From Sporosarcina sp. ANT_H38 (GTDB taxonomy: Bacteria > Bacillota > Bacilli > Bacillales_A > Planococcaceae), in assembly GCF_008369195.1 (NCBI RefSeq), contig NZ_VOBC01000003.1:433420-497419 (forward strand): a stretch of DNA of 64,000 bases. The letters run 5' to 3'. Each line of letters starts with the position of its first letter. The first letter of the stretch is position 1. A program made the position numbers and the translations under genes. The notes beneath the pieces were generated by a model, which saw only the letters and a list, made by a program, of their open reading frames with translations, searched no databases and was not told where the DNA came from. This document shows positions 1 to 7,684 of the stretch, piece after piece.

Positions 1-66
1 TAAAACCATCTTTATACTGCCTATACATCAGCAGCACACTCCTATATATTAAAATAAGGTGATGAT

Positions 67-831
67 ATGAAAACAAAGATTTACTTAAACAACGAGAAAT
101 TTTTAGCAGGCATGACCGTTAAAGATGAAACCGAACTTGAAAACAATAACATGGCTCTTCATACCTGTGAAACCCCTGACAATGTCTTGGGAAATCGTAG
201 AAAATTAGCCGTCTCCTTGCAATGCGGATTGGATAACTTTGTTTGTGCCAATCAAACACATAGCTCGAATTTCCATCGTGTAACGCTTGATGACAAAGGA
301 CGAGGCGCGGATCGAATGGACACCGCCATTGCCGATACAGACACCCTGTATACGTATGAGCCAAATCTGTTATTATGCAGCTTTACTGCCGATTGTGTCC
401 CGGTGATTTTTTACAATCAAGTGAATGGCCTCATTGGCGTGATCCACTCAGGATGGCAAGGAACAGTAAAAGAAATCTCCGTGAAAGTTTTTGAGCATTT
501 AAAACAAGTTGAACAGTGTAACCCGAGCGATTTACATGTCCATATCGGTGCGGCGCTTAGCCAGGAAAAATTCGAAGTCGATGAAGATGTTTTTTTAAAG
601 TTCAAAGACCTTGGCTATGCGAATGATTATATTTATTACAATGACCAAACACACAAGTATCATATTAACAATCAGCAAACCGTGAAAAAACAATGCGAGT
701 TGGCAGGCATCCCAGCTGAGCAAATCACGATTGATCAGACCTGTACGTATGTAGACCCCGCTGGTTTCTCTTATCGTCAAGATAAACAATGCGGCAGGCA
801 TCTGAGTTTTATTATAAAAAAAGACAATTGA
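67..831 (+). CDS. pgeF: Peptidoglycan editing factor PgeF / laccase-domain protein (YlmD family)
   Basis: 254 aa, the usual length for the DUF152/YfiH-YlmD family. Family members have been described as purine nucleoside phosphorylase-like enzymes and as factors that keep wrong amino acids out of muropeptides. The zinc-site residues are visible: H65 in NQTHSSNF, C110 in FTADCVP and H127 in VIHSGWQGT. The ATG follows AAGGTGATG closely. It is followed by a hairpin terminator and lies outside the leftmost att-like site, so it may belong to the chromosome or to a further cassette to the left. Family assignment is firm; cellular role is by homology. Confidence 0.9.
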   Translation: MKTKIYLNNEKFLAGMTVKDETELENNNMALHTCETPDNVLGNRRKLAVSLQCGLDNFVCANQTHSSNFHRVTLDDKGRGADRMDTAIADTDTLYTYEPNLLLCSFTADCVPVIFYNQVNGLIGVIHSGWQGTVKEISVKVFEHLKQVEQCNPSDLHVHIGAALSQEKFEVDEDVFLKFKDLGYANDYIYYNDQTHKYHINNQQTVKKQCELAGIPAEQITIDQTCTYVDPAGFSYRQDKQCGRHLSFIIKKDN

Positions 832-892
832 CCCAAAACATCTTGCGCCTCAATACTAGTCCTTGGAGAAAAATTATAATTTCTTTAGTTAC

Positions 893-931
893 AAAAAAGC
901 ACATCAATTTTACACATTGATGTGCTTTCAT
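893..931. terminator. Intrinsic terminator after pgeF
   Basis: 13-bp perfect stem at 896-908 and 916-928 (AAAGCACATCAAT / ATTGATGTGCTTT) with a 7-nt loop. A-rich and T-rich flanks on both sides suggest it can act in both directions, for pgeF on the plus strand and mqo on the minus strand. Confidence 0.8.
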
Positions 932-953
932 TTATTACTATTTTTTCAAACAG

Positions 954-992
954 TAAAATTTGCATACTTATGATACGGTTCTGCAAATTTTA
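954..992. repeat. SCC-like att site E (distal), flanked by 11-bp inverted arms
   Basis: ACTTATGATACGGTTC at 966-981 is identical to the cores of the sites at 5.05 and 19.21 kb and differs at one base (A for G) from the rlmH 3' end. All copies have the same orientation. Here the core sits in the loop of a perfect 11-bp inverted repeat (954-964 and 982-992) that begins at the mqo stop codon. The inverted arms could be an mqo terminator stem or part of the recombination site. Identification as an att site is inference from similarity to rlmH and to staphylococcal SCC att cores. Confidence 0.65.
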
Positions 993-2474
993 GTTTTCGC
1001 TTAAACCAAGCGTCTGCGCAGTTGAAGTATGAACTTCTTGTAATAGCTCTGGATTTTCCACTAGCGACATACCATATGATGGAATCATTTCTTTGATTTT
1101 TGGTTCCCATTCTTTCATATTTTCTGGGAAACATTTATTGATGACATCAAGCATAGCGTGAACTGCAGTAGAAGCCCCCGGAGAAGCACCTAACAATGCA
1201 GCGATCGAGCCATTAGCCCCAGTAATAACTTCTGTACCAAATTGAAGCGTTCCTTTGCCGCCTGCCTCTGTATCTTTAATAACTTGTACCCGTTGACCCG
1301 CTACCACAGTATCCCAATCTTCGCTTTTAGCAGTCGGAACATATTCGCGTAATTCTTCGATACGTTGCTCTTTCGATAACATAAGTTGTTGGACAAGGTA
1401 TTTGGTCAGTGACATATTTTTTGCACCTGCTGATAACATAGTGAAAACATTATTCGGTTTTACAGAACCTAATAAATCCATGTTTGAACCTGTTTTCAAG
1501 AATTTTGGTGAGAAACCAGCAAATGGCCCAAACAATAATGATTTTTTATTGTCTATATATCGCGTATCAAGATGCGGGACAGACATTGGGGGAGCACCAA
1601 CTGCAGCTTTACCGTATACTTTTGCATGATGTTGCTCTACAACCTCTTGATTGTTACATACTAGGAATAGTCCACTTACCGGGAATCCTCCAACATGTTT
1701 ACTCTCTGGAATACCCGTTTTTTGTAGTAAAGGTAGGCTACCTCCACCGGCACCGATAAAGACAAATTTTGCAGTATGATATTCGATTTTACCGCTCCCA
1801 CTATGCACTTTCACTTCCCACAGACCTTCGCTAGTACGTTTAATATCTTTAACTTGATAATTGTAGTTCACGTCAACATTTTGATTTTTTAAGTGGTCAA
1901 ATAACATATGTGTTAAAGCACCAAAGTTAACATCAGTTCCAGAGTCTACTTTGGTTGCCGCTATAGGTTCAGTTGATGGACGTCCATTCATAATAACCGG
2001 AATCCATTCCATCAGTTTTTTCGGGTCATCGGAAAACTCCATCCCGTGAAACAGAGGATTGTTTGACATTGTTTCAAAGCGTTTTTTCAAATACGCTACA
2101 TTTTTTTCACCTTGTACTAAACTCATATGAGGTAATGGCATAATAAAGTCCTGTGGATCACTTATCAGATTTTGGTTTACAAGATATGACCAAAATTGCA
2201 TTGAAAGCTGGAACTGTTCATTAACTTTTATAGCTTTGCTAATATCTACCGATCCGTCTGGTTTTTCGTCGGTATAGTTAAGCTCACACAGTGCAGCATG
2301 CCCCGTTCCGGCATTATTCCATTCGTTAGAGCTTTCCTCTCCTGCGCTGTCGAGCTTCTCAAACACTTTAATTTTCCAGTCAGGTACTAATTCTTTGAGC
2401 ATTGTCCCCAAAGTCGCACTCATGATTCCGGCACCAATTAAAATAACATCTGTTTTATGTTGTTTGTTACTCAT
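990..2474 (-). CDS. mqo: Malate:quinone oxidoreductase
   Basis: 494 aa from the chosen start, typical for Mqo (about 490-500 aa). It is a peripheral membrane FAD enzyme that oxidises malate to oxaloacetate and passes electrons to quinone. Visible signs are the N-terminal dinucleotide motif [10 protein letters not shown], the family motif [19 protein letters not shown], and a C-terminal FAD-contact region with [18 protein letters not shown]. An ATG 9 nt upstream overlaps the AAGGATG ribosome site, so MSNKQ at 2474 is the better start. The stop codon abuts att-like site E, which makes mqo the last gene of the leftmost cassette segment. Confidence 0.95.
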   Translation of the reverse strand: MSNKQHKTDVILIGAGIMSATLGTMLKELVPDWKIKVFEKLDSAGEESSNEWNNAGTGHAALCELNYTDEKPDGSVDISKAIKVNEQFQLSMQFWSYLVNQNLISDPQDFIMPLPHMSLVQGEKNVAYLKKRFETMSNNPLFHGMEFSDDPKKLMEWIPVIMNGRPSTEPIAATKVDSGTDVNFGALTHMLFDHLKNQNVDVNYNYQVKDIKRTSEGLWEVKVHSGSGKIEYHTAKFVFIGAGGGSLPLLQKTGIPESKHVGGFPVSGLFLVCNNQEVVEQHHAKVYGKAAVGAPPMSVPHLDTRYIDNKKSLLFGPFAGFSPKFLKTGSNMDLLGSVKPNNVFTMLSAGAKNMSLTKYLVQQLMLSKEQRIEELREYVPTAKSEDWDTVVAGQRVQVIKDTEAGGKGTLQFGTEVITGANGSIAALLGASPGASTAVHAMLDVINKCFPENMKEWEPKIKEMIPSYGMSLVENPELLQEVHTSTAQTLGLSEN

Positions 2475-3305
2475 TTTTCCCATCCTTACACATTAATATT
2501 TGCAGAAAGGATATAGTTGCTCCTACTTTGGCGCCACGGCAAGCCAAGTTACGACCTAGGAACACACCTTTTCTGTATCAATTATAACCTTATCGTAGTT
2601 TATCACAATTATTTATATATTAAAATATCTAATGCTTATATGAGTGTTATTGTTAAAAATCGAGATATCCATCCACAAAGGTCTCGGAAAATACACAAAT
2701 CAAAACCCTATTAGTTGCACTGTGTTGGTTCTTTTTAGATACTTAATATATCCTCCCTTTCTTTTATTAAAATTTCATGAAAATATAACATTCTAGAACA
2801 CCGGAAATACTCTCCCGTTTTAGTTATTTACTCAACCTAATATAAGTACTTCATACCATTATACATAAGTTCATAAAATAGTTAGATGTTTCGTAAACAT
2901 TACTTATACAAAACCCTTTAGAACCTTTTATGTCCTAGAGGCTCATAACCAACTCTATTCCACATATTTTTTCAACATTCCCGAATTTTCCTGTAAACTA
3001 ATTTTGGCCGTTACTTGTATTACACTTCATCGTAGTACATCTAAATGAGGTTTTTCATTATTCAAAACACCTTATATTATTTTACGTGTTAGGTGTTAGA
3101 TATACAAAGAATATAGTTATGAATTCTAATCCTCCAGATATTTAGTATTTGTATGGCTGCCTGTGCAATAAAAAATAACTCAAACAGTTAAATGATAACC
3201 TAGCTCCAAATCTACTATTCGTCTAATAAATATCAATTTGTGGTGCATTGTCTGAATGCACTCTCGCGCAGGAACTCAAAATCAAATTTCATAGGAACCG
3301 TTCAA
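2475..3305. other. AT-rich non-coding stretch upstream of mqo
   Basis: About 830 bp with no credible gene; the reading frames present are short, lack ribosome sites and show no recognisable protein. It presumably holds the mqo promoter and 5' leader. A GC-rich pocket at about 2525-2560 could fold as a hairpin in the mqo leader. A small inverted repeat (GTGCATT / AATGCAC) lies at 3242-3260. I see no known riboswitch. Confidence 0.4.
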
Positions 3306-3350
3306 TAACAAGAAAACAGCCACCTGAATCAGGTGGCTGTTTTCTTGTTA
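3306..3350 (-). terminator. Terminator after the DUF378 gene
   Basis: Perfect 22-bp inverted repeat around a single central base, ending 3 bp from the stop codon of the minus-strand gene. The outer part is A/T-rich (TAACAAGAAAACAG / CTGTTTTCTTGTTA), as in bidirectional terminators. Confidence 0.8.
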
Positions 3351-3353
3351 CAA

Positions 3354-3689
3354 TCAATCTACATCATCCATGTTGCGGTTCGCCTTTTTCTTCTCAATGT
3401 CCTTCTCTTTCTTGAAATCCGGCTCCTCGCCAAATTCTGTACCTAAATTAGGATTGGTAAAACGTGAATGCCCGTCGGTAACCGTGTCGATCTCTTCATC
3501 AGGCTTAAACAACAGACCAAGACATAGCAAGGCACTTATCCCGACAAGACCATAGACCACCCTAGACAAGAATGCATCTTGACCACCAAATAACGTCGCA
3601 ACTAAATCAAACTGAAAAAATCCAATCAAACCCCAGTTAAGTCCGCCGATAATAACTAGAGCTAGCGCGATCCGTGAAAGCATACTCAT
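3354..3689 (-). CDS. DUF378 family small membrane protein (YuzA-like)
   Basis: 111 aa. The first ~65 residues form two hydrophobic helices with the DUF378 signature (ALVIIGGLNWGLIGFFQFD, then VYGLVGISALLCL). The remainder is a charged cytoplasmic tail, longer than in most relatives (about 65-75 aa), rich in D/E/K and ending in NMDDVD. The start follows AAGGAGG with 9-nt spacing. Function of the family is unknown. It stands alone with its own terminator. Confidence 0.85.
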   Translation of the reverse strand: MSMLSRIALALVIIGGLNWGLIGFFQFDLVATLFGGQDAFLSRVVYGLVGISALLCLGLLFKPDEEIDTVTDGHSRFTNPNLGTEFGEEPDFKKEKDIEKKKANRNMDDVD

Positions 3690-3882
3690 GCATTAACTCC
3701 TCCTTCTATTAGAATTTAATCGAATCCGTAATTACCGTAAGCAGATTGGTACCGCGACTTAACAACAGTCGTTTCAATTACTGAATAGGTATCGACACAC
3801 CACCAAAAATACATTACGATATATTGCGTTGATTCATACATATCTTCTGCCAAAATCACTTTTTAATACATTTTTAATTATA

Positions 3883-3962
3883 GTGACAGGCAACTAAGCA
3901 ATCGTGTTTAATTGACCAAACGTGATTTTTTTATTTTTCACGTCTGTTTGGGTGCCTGTCAC
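3883..3962. repeat. 80-bp imperfect palindrome upstream of the HAD gene
   Basis: Outer arms GTGACAGGCA (3883-3892) and TGCCTGTCAC (3953-3962) match perfectly; inner parts CCAAACGTGA and TCACGTCTGTTTGG pair imperfectly around an A/T loop. GTGACAGGCAC-type units are common dispersed elements in Bacillales, so this looks like a small non-autonomous repeat that now lies just before the ribosome site of the HAD gene. Confidence 0.55.
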
Positions 3963-3987
3963 CCGCAAATTTAAGGAGATGATAGAA

Positions 3988-4680
3988 ATGAAATATGATG
4001 TATTTTTGTTTGATTTGGATGATACGTTAATGGATTTTGCTGAAACAGAGAGGCATGCATTTACAAATGTTTTCAACTCTAATGGTTTTCCAAATGGATT
4101 GGTGGAGTATAGAGATAGTTATCGAGCAATTAGTTCTGTGCTTTGGAACGATTTAGAGCAAGGGCGAACCTCATTGGCTGAGTTAAAAACAGAGCGATTT
4201 CAACGACTATTTCTTCAACACGGTCTCGAAATCGATGCAGAAGTATTTGGACAAACGTATCTTGATAATTTGGGTAAAGAAGTCCACCTTTTTGAAGGAG
4301 TAACGGAAATGCTTAGCAGTCTCGAGGGTTCCAGAGTCGCAATCGTAACAAACGGTTTCAAAGATGTTCAATTGGCTCGTATAGCCGGATCTATTTTGAA
4401 AGACACATTTGAAGCGATCTTTACATCTGAAGAAGCTGGGTTCCAGAAACCACAAGTAGAAATTTTCGAATACGTCTTTCAACAGTTGAAGATTACCGAT
4501 AAATCTCGCGTACTTATGATTGGTGATTCCCTTTCATCGGATATTCTTGGTGGCAATAACTTCGGCATTGATACGTGTTGGTTCAATCCCCACCGGAAGA
4601 AAAACACGAGTTCGGCACGGCCAACGCATGAAGTTCATGATTGGAGAGCTTTTAACTTTGGTAAGCAAACGGTTCGTTGA
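3988..4680 (+). CDS. HAD-superfamily hydrolase, YjjG/YfnB type (nucleotidase-like)
   Basis: 230 aa. Motif I is DLDDTL (nucleophile D9, acid D11), motif II IVTNG, motif III the lysine in FQKPQ and motif IV GDSLSSDILGG; the helical cap lies between motifs I and II. The pattern fits the YjjG/YfnB group, which dephosphorylates (often non-canonical) pyrimidine nucleotides; the substrate here is inferred. The start is ATG at 3988 after TTAAGGAGATG. An in-frame upstream ATG would read through the palindrome and is rejected. A strong terminator follows at 4838. Confidence 0.85.
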   Translation: MKYDVFLFDLDDTLMDFAETERHAFTNVFNSNGFPNGLVEYRDSYRAISSVLWNDLEQGRTSLAELKTERFQRLFLQHGLEIDAEVFGQTYLDNLGKEVHLFEGVTEMLSSLEGSRVAIVTNGFKDVQLARIAGSILKDTFEAIFTSEEAGFQKPQVEIFEYVFQQLKITDKSRVLMIGDSLSSDILGGNNFGIDTCWFNPHRKKNTSSARPTHEVHDWRAFNFGKQTVR

Positions 4681-4837
4681 GTAGACGATAGACGATGACT
4701 TTTGCGAAGAAAACCTGTGAATATCCGTAACAGGCATTATCTGGATTCAAGAGCTCATGCATTCATCCCATCACTTAAAGAAGCAGTGGTCTCCTACTGA
4801 ATACAGATAAAGGTGATGGTAGATTTAGTCTATCGAG

Positions 4838-4881
4838 AAAAAGCGTAAAGCCCCAGTTCCCCTCGGGGCCTTACGCTTTTT
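4838..4881. terminator. Terminator after the HAD gene
   Basis: AAAAAGCGTAA (4838-4848) pairs with TTACGCTTTTT (4871-4881), with an inner GCCCC / GGGGC stem. T-runs on both strands. The 157 bp between the HAD stop and the hairpin holds no gene. Confidence 0.85.
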
Positions 4882-5053
4882 ATATGATCTAGTAAAATAC
4901 TCCAACTTCGTATTCCGAAAGTACTTTTCCATAGAGCCGTATAGATGAGATTTTATTTCATCCTCTTCGCCTTAAAATTTTGGGTGCCCGTACACAATAC
5001 TATTTAATACAATTGAATCTGGCACAGAGACTCAAGCAATCATAATCAACCAA

Positions 5054-5073
5054 TTACTTATGATACGGTTCAC
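5054..5073. repeat. SCC-like att site D
   Basis: TTACTTATGATACGGTTCAC, direct orientation relative to the rlmH end and the other copies. Read on the minus strand it is GTGAACCGTATCATAAGTAA, the same bases that encode EPYHK-stop in rlmH apart from third positions and the stop codon. It separates the mqo/DUF378/HAD segment from the 13-kb mosaic segment. Confidence 0.75.
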
Positions 5074-5193
5074 TATAACTTCAGCAAATAAATCGTTCCC
5101 AATTAATACCTATAATTCATCATTCCTGAATTATTAAAATATATTGATTTATCACTAATCAGATGATGTGAACTACTATATATTTATTAATTC

Positions 5194-5940
5194 TTAGTTT
5201 ATACTACCCAAAAGATCTATAATATATTTTGATGTATCCATCATCTGCTGTTTATTTGTAATTAAAGATTCCCCATCACCTTTTTGATGTCCATAATCTC
5301 CAAAACCTCCATGATTCCCATCATTTATTTCTATAAATTCTGCATCACGTGGCATAACATTTATAGCCTCTTTTACTTTTTTTAAATCTGCAACTTTATC
5401 ATTGCTTCCCCATAGTGACAAGACTTTTATTGATTTACTACTAAAGTTTGTTTTATTTTGGGGATATGATGCTAGTAATACTAAACCTTTTATTTCATCA
5501 TTTTCAAGTGCATAATTTGATGCCATAACTCCCCCTAAAGAATGTCCTCCTATAGCCCAAGTATCGATATCTTTATAATTACTTATTATACTATCTGCTC
5601 TATTAGGTGATAAAATTGCTAAATTAAAATTCATTTCAGCTATAATAACGGTATATCCATTTGATGCTATTTCTTTTGCTATAGTTGCATATGCTGAAGC
5701 TTCTACCTTTGCTCCTGGATAGAAAATAAATCCTATATTTTTGGCATTAGATACTGGTGCAAATAAAATATCTCCACTTTCTTCGACTTTAACTAGAGAG
5801 TCGGATTTCAAACTATCCAAAGCTAATGTACCGGCCTTATAGTATGAACTTACATAAATAAAAAATCCCAAAACCACTATTAATATAAAAATAGTAATTC
5901 CGGTAAAAATTTTGAATTTTAATGATTTCTTTTGTTGCAT
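5194..5940 (-). CDS. Membrane-anchored alpha/beta hydrolase (Abhydrolase_5 type)
   Basis: 248 aa. Residues ~8-30 are a signal anchor (FKIFTGITIFILIVVLGFFIYV), so the catalytic domain should be outside the membrane. Visible motifs are the oxyanion-loop region FIFYPGAKVEASAY, the nucleophile elbow GGHSLGG, a likely acid in LWGSNDKVADL and the histidine in NDGNHGGFGDYG. The order matches PF12695-type hydrolases. The substrate is not predictable. The start ATG follows AAAAAAGGAGATAGAAC. The gene is noticeably AT-rich compared with the core genes, consistent with acquisition. Confidence 0.8.
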   Translation of the reverse strand: MQQKKSLKFKIFTGITIFILIVVLGFFIYVSSYYKAGTLALDSLKSDSLVKVEESGDILFAPVSNAKNIGFIFYPGAKVEASAYATIAKEIASNGYTVIIAEMNFNLAILSPNRADSIISNYKDIDTWAIGGHSLGGVMASNYALENDEIKGLVLLASYPQNKTNFSSKSIKVLSLWGSNDKVADLKKVKEAINVMPRDAEFIEINDGNHGGFGDYGHQKGDGESLITNKQQMMDTSKYIIDLLGSIN

Positions 5941-5990
5941 GTTCTATCTCCTTTTTTCTACTCATTATTATAGTTTACTCTGGCACATGT

Positions 5991-6037
5991 TTTGTCATAC
6001 TACAACTATTAATCAAGAATAGTTGTAGTATGACAAA
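5991..6037. repeat. Perfect 20-bp inverted repeat upstream of the hydrolase
   Basis: Arms 5991-6010 (TTTGTCATACTACAACTATT) and 6018-6037 with a 7-nt loop, 50 bp upstream of the hydrolase start. A second inverted repeat (CCCTACTT at 6044 / AAGTAGGG at 6073) follows at once and, on the minus strand, is followed by a T-run. It may be an operator, a terminator left from a lost gene, or a small mobile repeat. Confidence 0.6.
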
Positions 6038-6182
6038 AAACTCCCCTACTTCTGATTCTCCGTAGCCAGTCTAAGTAGGGTATTTTCTATAAAAGCTTAT
6101 AGTATAAGCAAATTGTTATTGGTATAGTCAAAAGGCAGATCCATCAAAAATCCAAAATACTATAAGCTAAACGAGGTAAAAT

Positions 6183-6821
6183 ATGAGCAATTTATATTGG
6201 TATAGCCATAGTCCAAAAAATCATCTAACCTTCTCTAACCCAAAAATCATCTCTAAAGGCTTTATACTAGTAGAAGAAATTTGTTCAACTCCACTTTTTA
6301 AACAGTTTCTTTTCCAAAAGGACAATCAACAAATTCATGTCTATTTGTATGCAAGTAAAATTCAAGAAGAGATGTATTTATTCGTTCAGGAATGCGATGT
6401 AAAAGAATTATTTATACATAATCTCCAATCAAAAGCATTCCAAGGTTTCCATTCTGATATTTTCATTACAGCAAAGGAACCGTTGAAAATAATTGAAGAA
6501 ATTGAAAAGGCAATGAGATATAGTGAGGAAGATGAATACTTACACATCTATGGACAGCCAATGTGGCATGGTGATGCCTTTATCGTTGGCAATCGTGCGG
6601 CATTACAAAGGTTAAAGGATACGATTGATCAAGCACTTCAATTTGGCGAAAAAAAAGAAGTATTTTTCCCTGAAGATGAAGAAGGTTATAGTTTATATAT
6701 TTCATGTATAGATGATTCCTTTGGTCTGGGCCAATTAGACCCTCCCTACCATGACCCCGATATCTTTGAAAAGCGCAAGCCTCCTGTTCAAGCATTTAAA
6801 CATTACAAATTACATGACTAA
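6183..6821 (+). CDS. Hypothetical protein, possibly a polymorphic-toxin immunity protein
   Basis: 212 aa, soluble, no signal peptide. I do not recognise a named family over the full length. The last ~75 residues (HGDAFIVGNRAALQRLKDTI... then DEEGYSLYIS) resemble a small domain often seen in predicted immunity proteins; this is a weak impression. The start ATG has CGAGGTAAAAT upstream. The 5' end is partly duplicated about 78 bp upstream, which suggests a decayed tandem paralogue. A convergent WapI-like gene follows across a shared terminator. Confidence 0.6.
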   Translation: MSNLYWYSHSPKNHLTFSNPKIISKGFILVEEICSTPLFKQFLFQKDNQQIHVYLYASKIQEEMYLFVQECDVKELFIHNLQSKAFQGFHSDIFITAKEPLKIIEEIEKAMRYSEEDEYLHIYGQPMWHGDAFIVGNRAALQRLKDTIDQALQFGEKKEVFFPEDEEGYSLYISCIDDSFGLGQLDPPYHDPDIFEKRKPPVQAFKHYKLHD

Positions 6822-6832
6822 ATTAAATATTA

Positions 6833-6877
6833 ACCACCTAAATCGTTGTCACCTCAACGTTCTAGGTGGTCTTTTTA
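6833..6877. terminator. Terminator between convergent genes
   Basis: ACCACCTA (6833-6840) pairs with TAGGTGGT (6863-6870), with inner CGTTG / CAACG, then CTTTTTATA on the plus strand. Confidence 0.8.
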
Positions 6878-6884
6878 TAAACCG

Positions 6885-7349
6885 TTATTTAATTCTGGTC
6901 ATATCTCCATAAATTTCTACAATTTTTTTCAGTTCATTTAATGTTTTGAATAAATAACTTTGGTCCAATTGAAATCCAAATTCTAATCTATTGTCCCCCG
7001 AAGAATCTCGAAAATATCCCTCTAAATCGATTTGTCCAGTAGAGTTAAATATCATTTCAAGATCAATTGAGCATTCGTAATTGTAAAATGTAACCTTTCC
7101 ACTTAACGTTTCATATGCCTCTTTTAACTGTTGATATAATTGATAAACTTGTCCAGTTGTAAACCACAGTTCACCGTTCGTAACACTATACTTTCCACTT
7201 TGAATGTTTACTTCTCCCTTAACACTATATCCACCAATTTCCTCATCTATCTCGTCAGGGAAACCATATACTGAAGTTAAGTTTAATTCGATGAAATTTG
7301 GGCCATCACCAATTTTAAATGTCTGAATTTCTATTTTTGAAACCTCCAA
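6885..7349 (-). CDS. WapI-like immunity family protein with a doubtful start codon
   Basis: 154 aa, soluble, beta-rich then a C-terminal helix (LFKTLNELKKIVEIYGDM), similar in layout to small WapI-type immunity proteins; assignment by recall only. The only good ribosome site, GGAGG on the minus strand, is spaced 8 nt from an ATA codon (7334-7332), while the TTG that opens the frame overlaps GGAGG itself. An ATG-to-ATA change would explain this. The gene may be translated weakly or be decaying. No toxin gene is nearby, so if it is immunity it is an orphan. Confidence 0.5.
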   Translation of the reverse strand: MEVSKIEIQTFKIGDGPNFIELNLTSVYGFPDEIDEEIGGYSVKGEVNIQSGKYSVTNGELWFTTGQVYQLYQQLKEAYETLSGKVTFYNYECSIDLEMIFNSTGQIDLEGYFRDSSGDNRLEFGFQLDQSYLFKTLNELKKIVEIYGDMTRIK

Positions 7350-7642
7350 TTGATTGCTTATATTCTCAGAATAAGATAAAGCGGTCTCAATCGCAAAATT
7401 GAAACTGCTTTATTAACCGCGATTTTTTATAAAAAAAGTACCATGTTCATTTTACATGAATAAAATACTTTTTAAATTTGATTATAACTTTCAATCTGTA
7501 CATCAATACTTACCTTAAGTATTTTTTTCTAAATATCCATAATCCTCTAATTCTCTAGCATAAGCATGTTTTTCTAAACCTGAAGGACGTTAAATTTTTC
7601 CAACAACATCGCTATCACTTATATTAGCTACATCTATACACA

Positions 7643-7674
7643 GAAAAAGAATAGGACACTCACATGTCCTATTC
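7643..7674 (-). terminator. Terminator after the histidine kinase
   Basis: GAATAGGAC (7649-7657) and GTCCTATTC (7666-7674) form a stem followed on the minus strand by TCTTTTTCTG, 11 bp beyond the kinase stop codon. Confidence 0.8.
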
Positions 7675-7684
7675 CTTTGCTACA

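Noticed and set aside
2484..2640. Possible riboswitch in the mqo leader
   Set aside because: A GC-rich pocket is visible but no conserved riboswitch core could be matched.
2517..2714. 65-codon frame upstream of mqo
   Set aside because: No ribosome site, low-complexity product, no recognisable family.
3922..3987. Upstream in-frame ATG for the HAD protein
   Set aside because: The added residues are encoded by the palindromic repeat and a good ribosome site precedes the later ATG.
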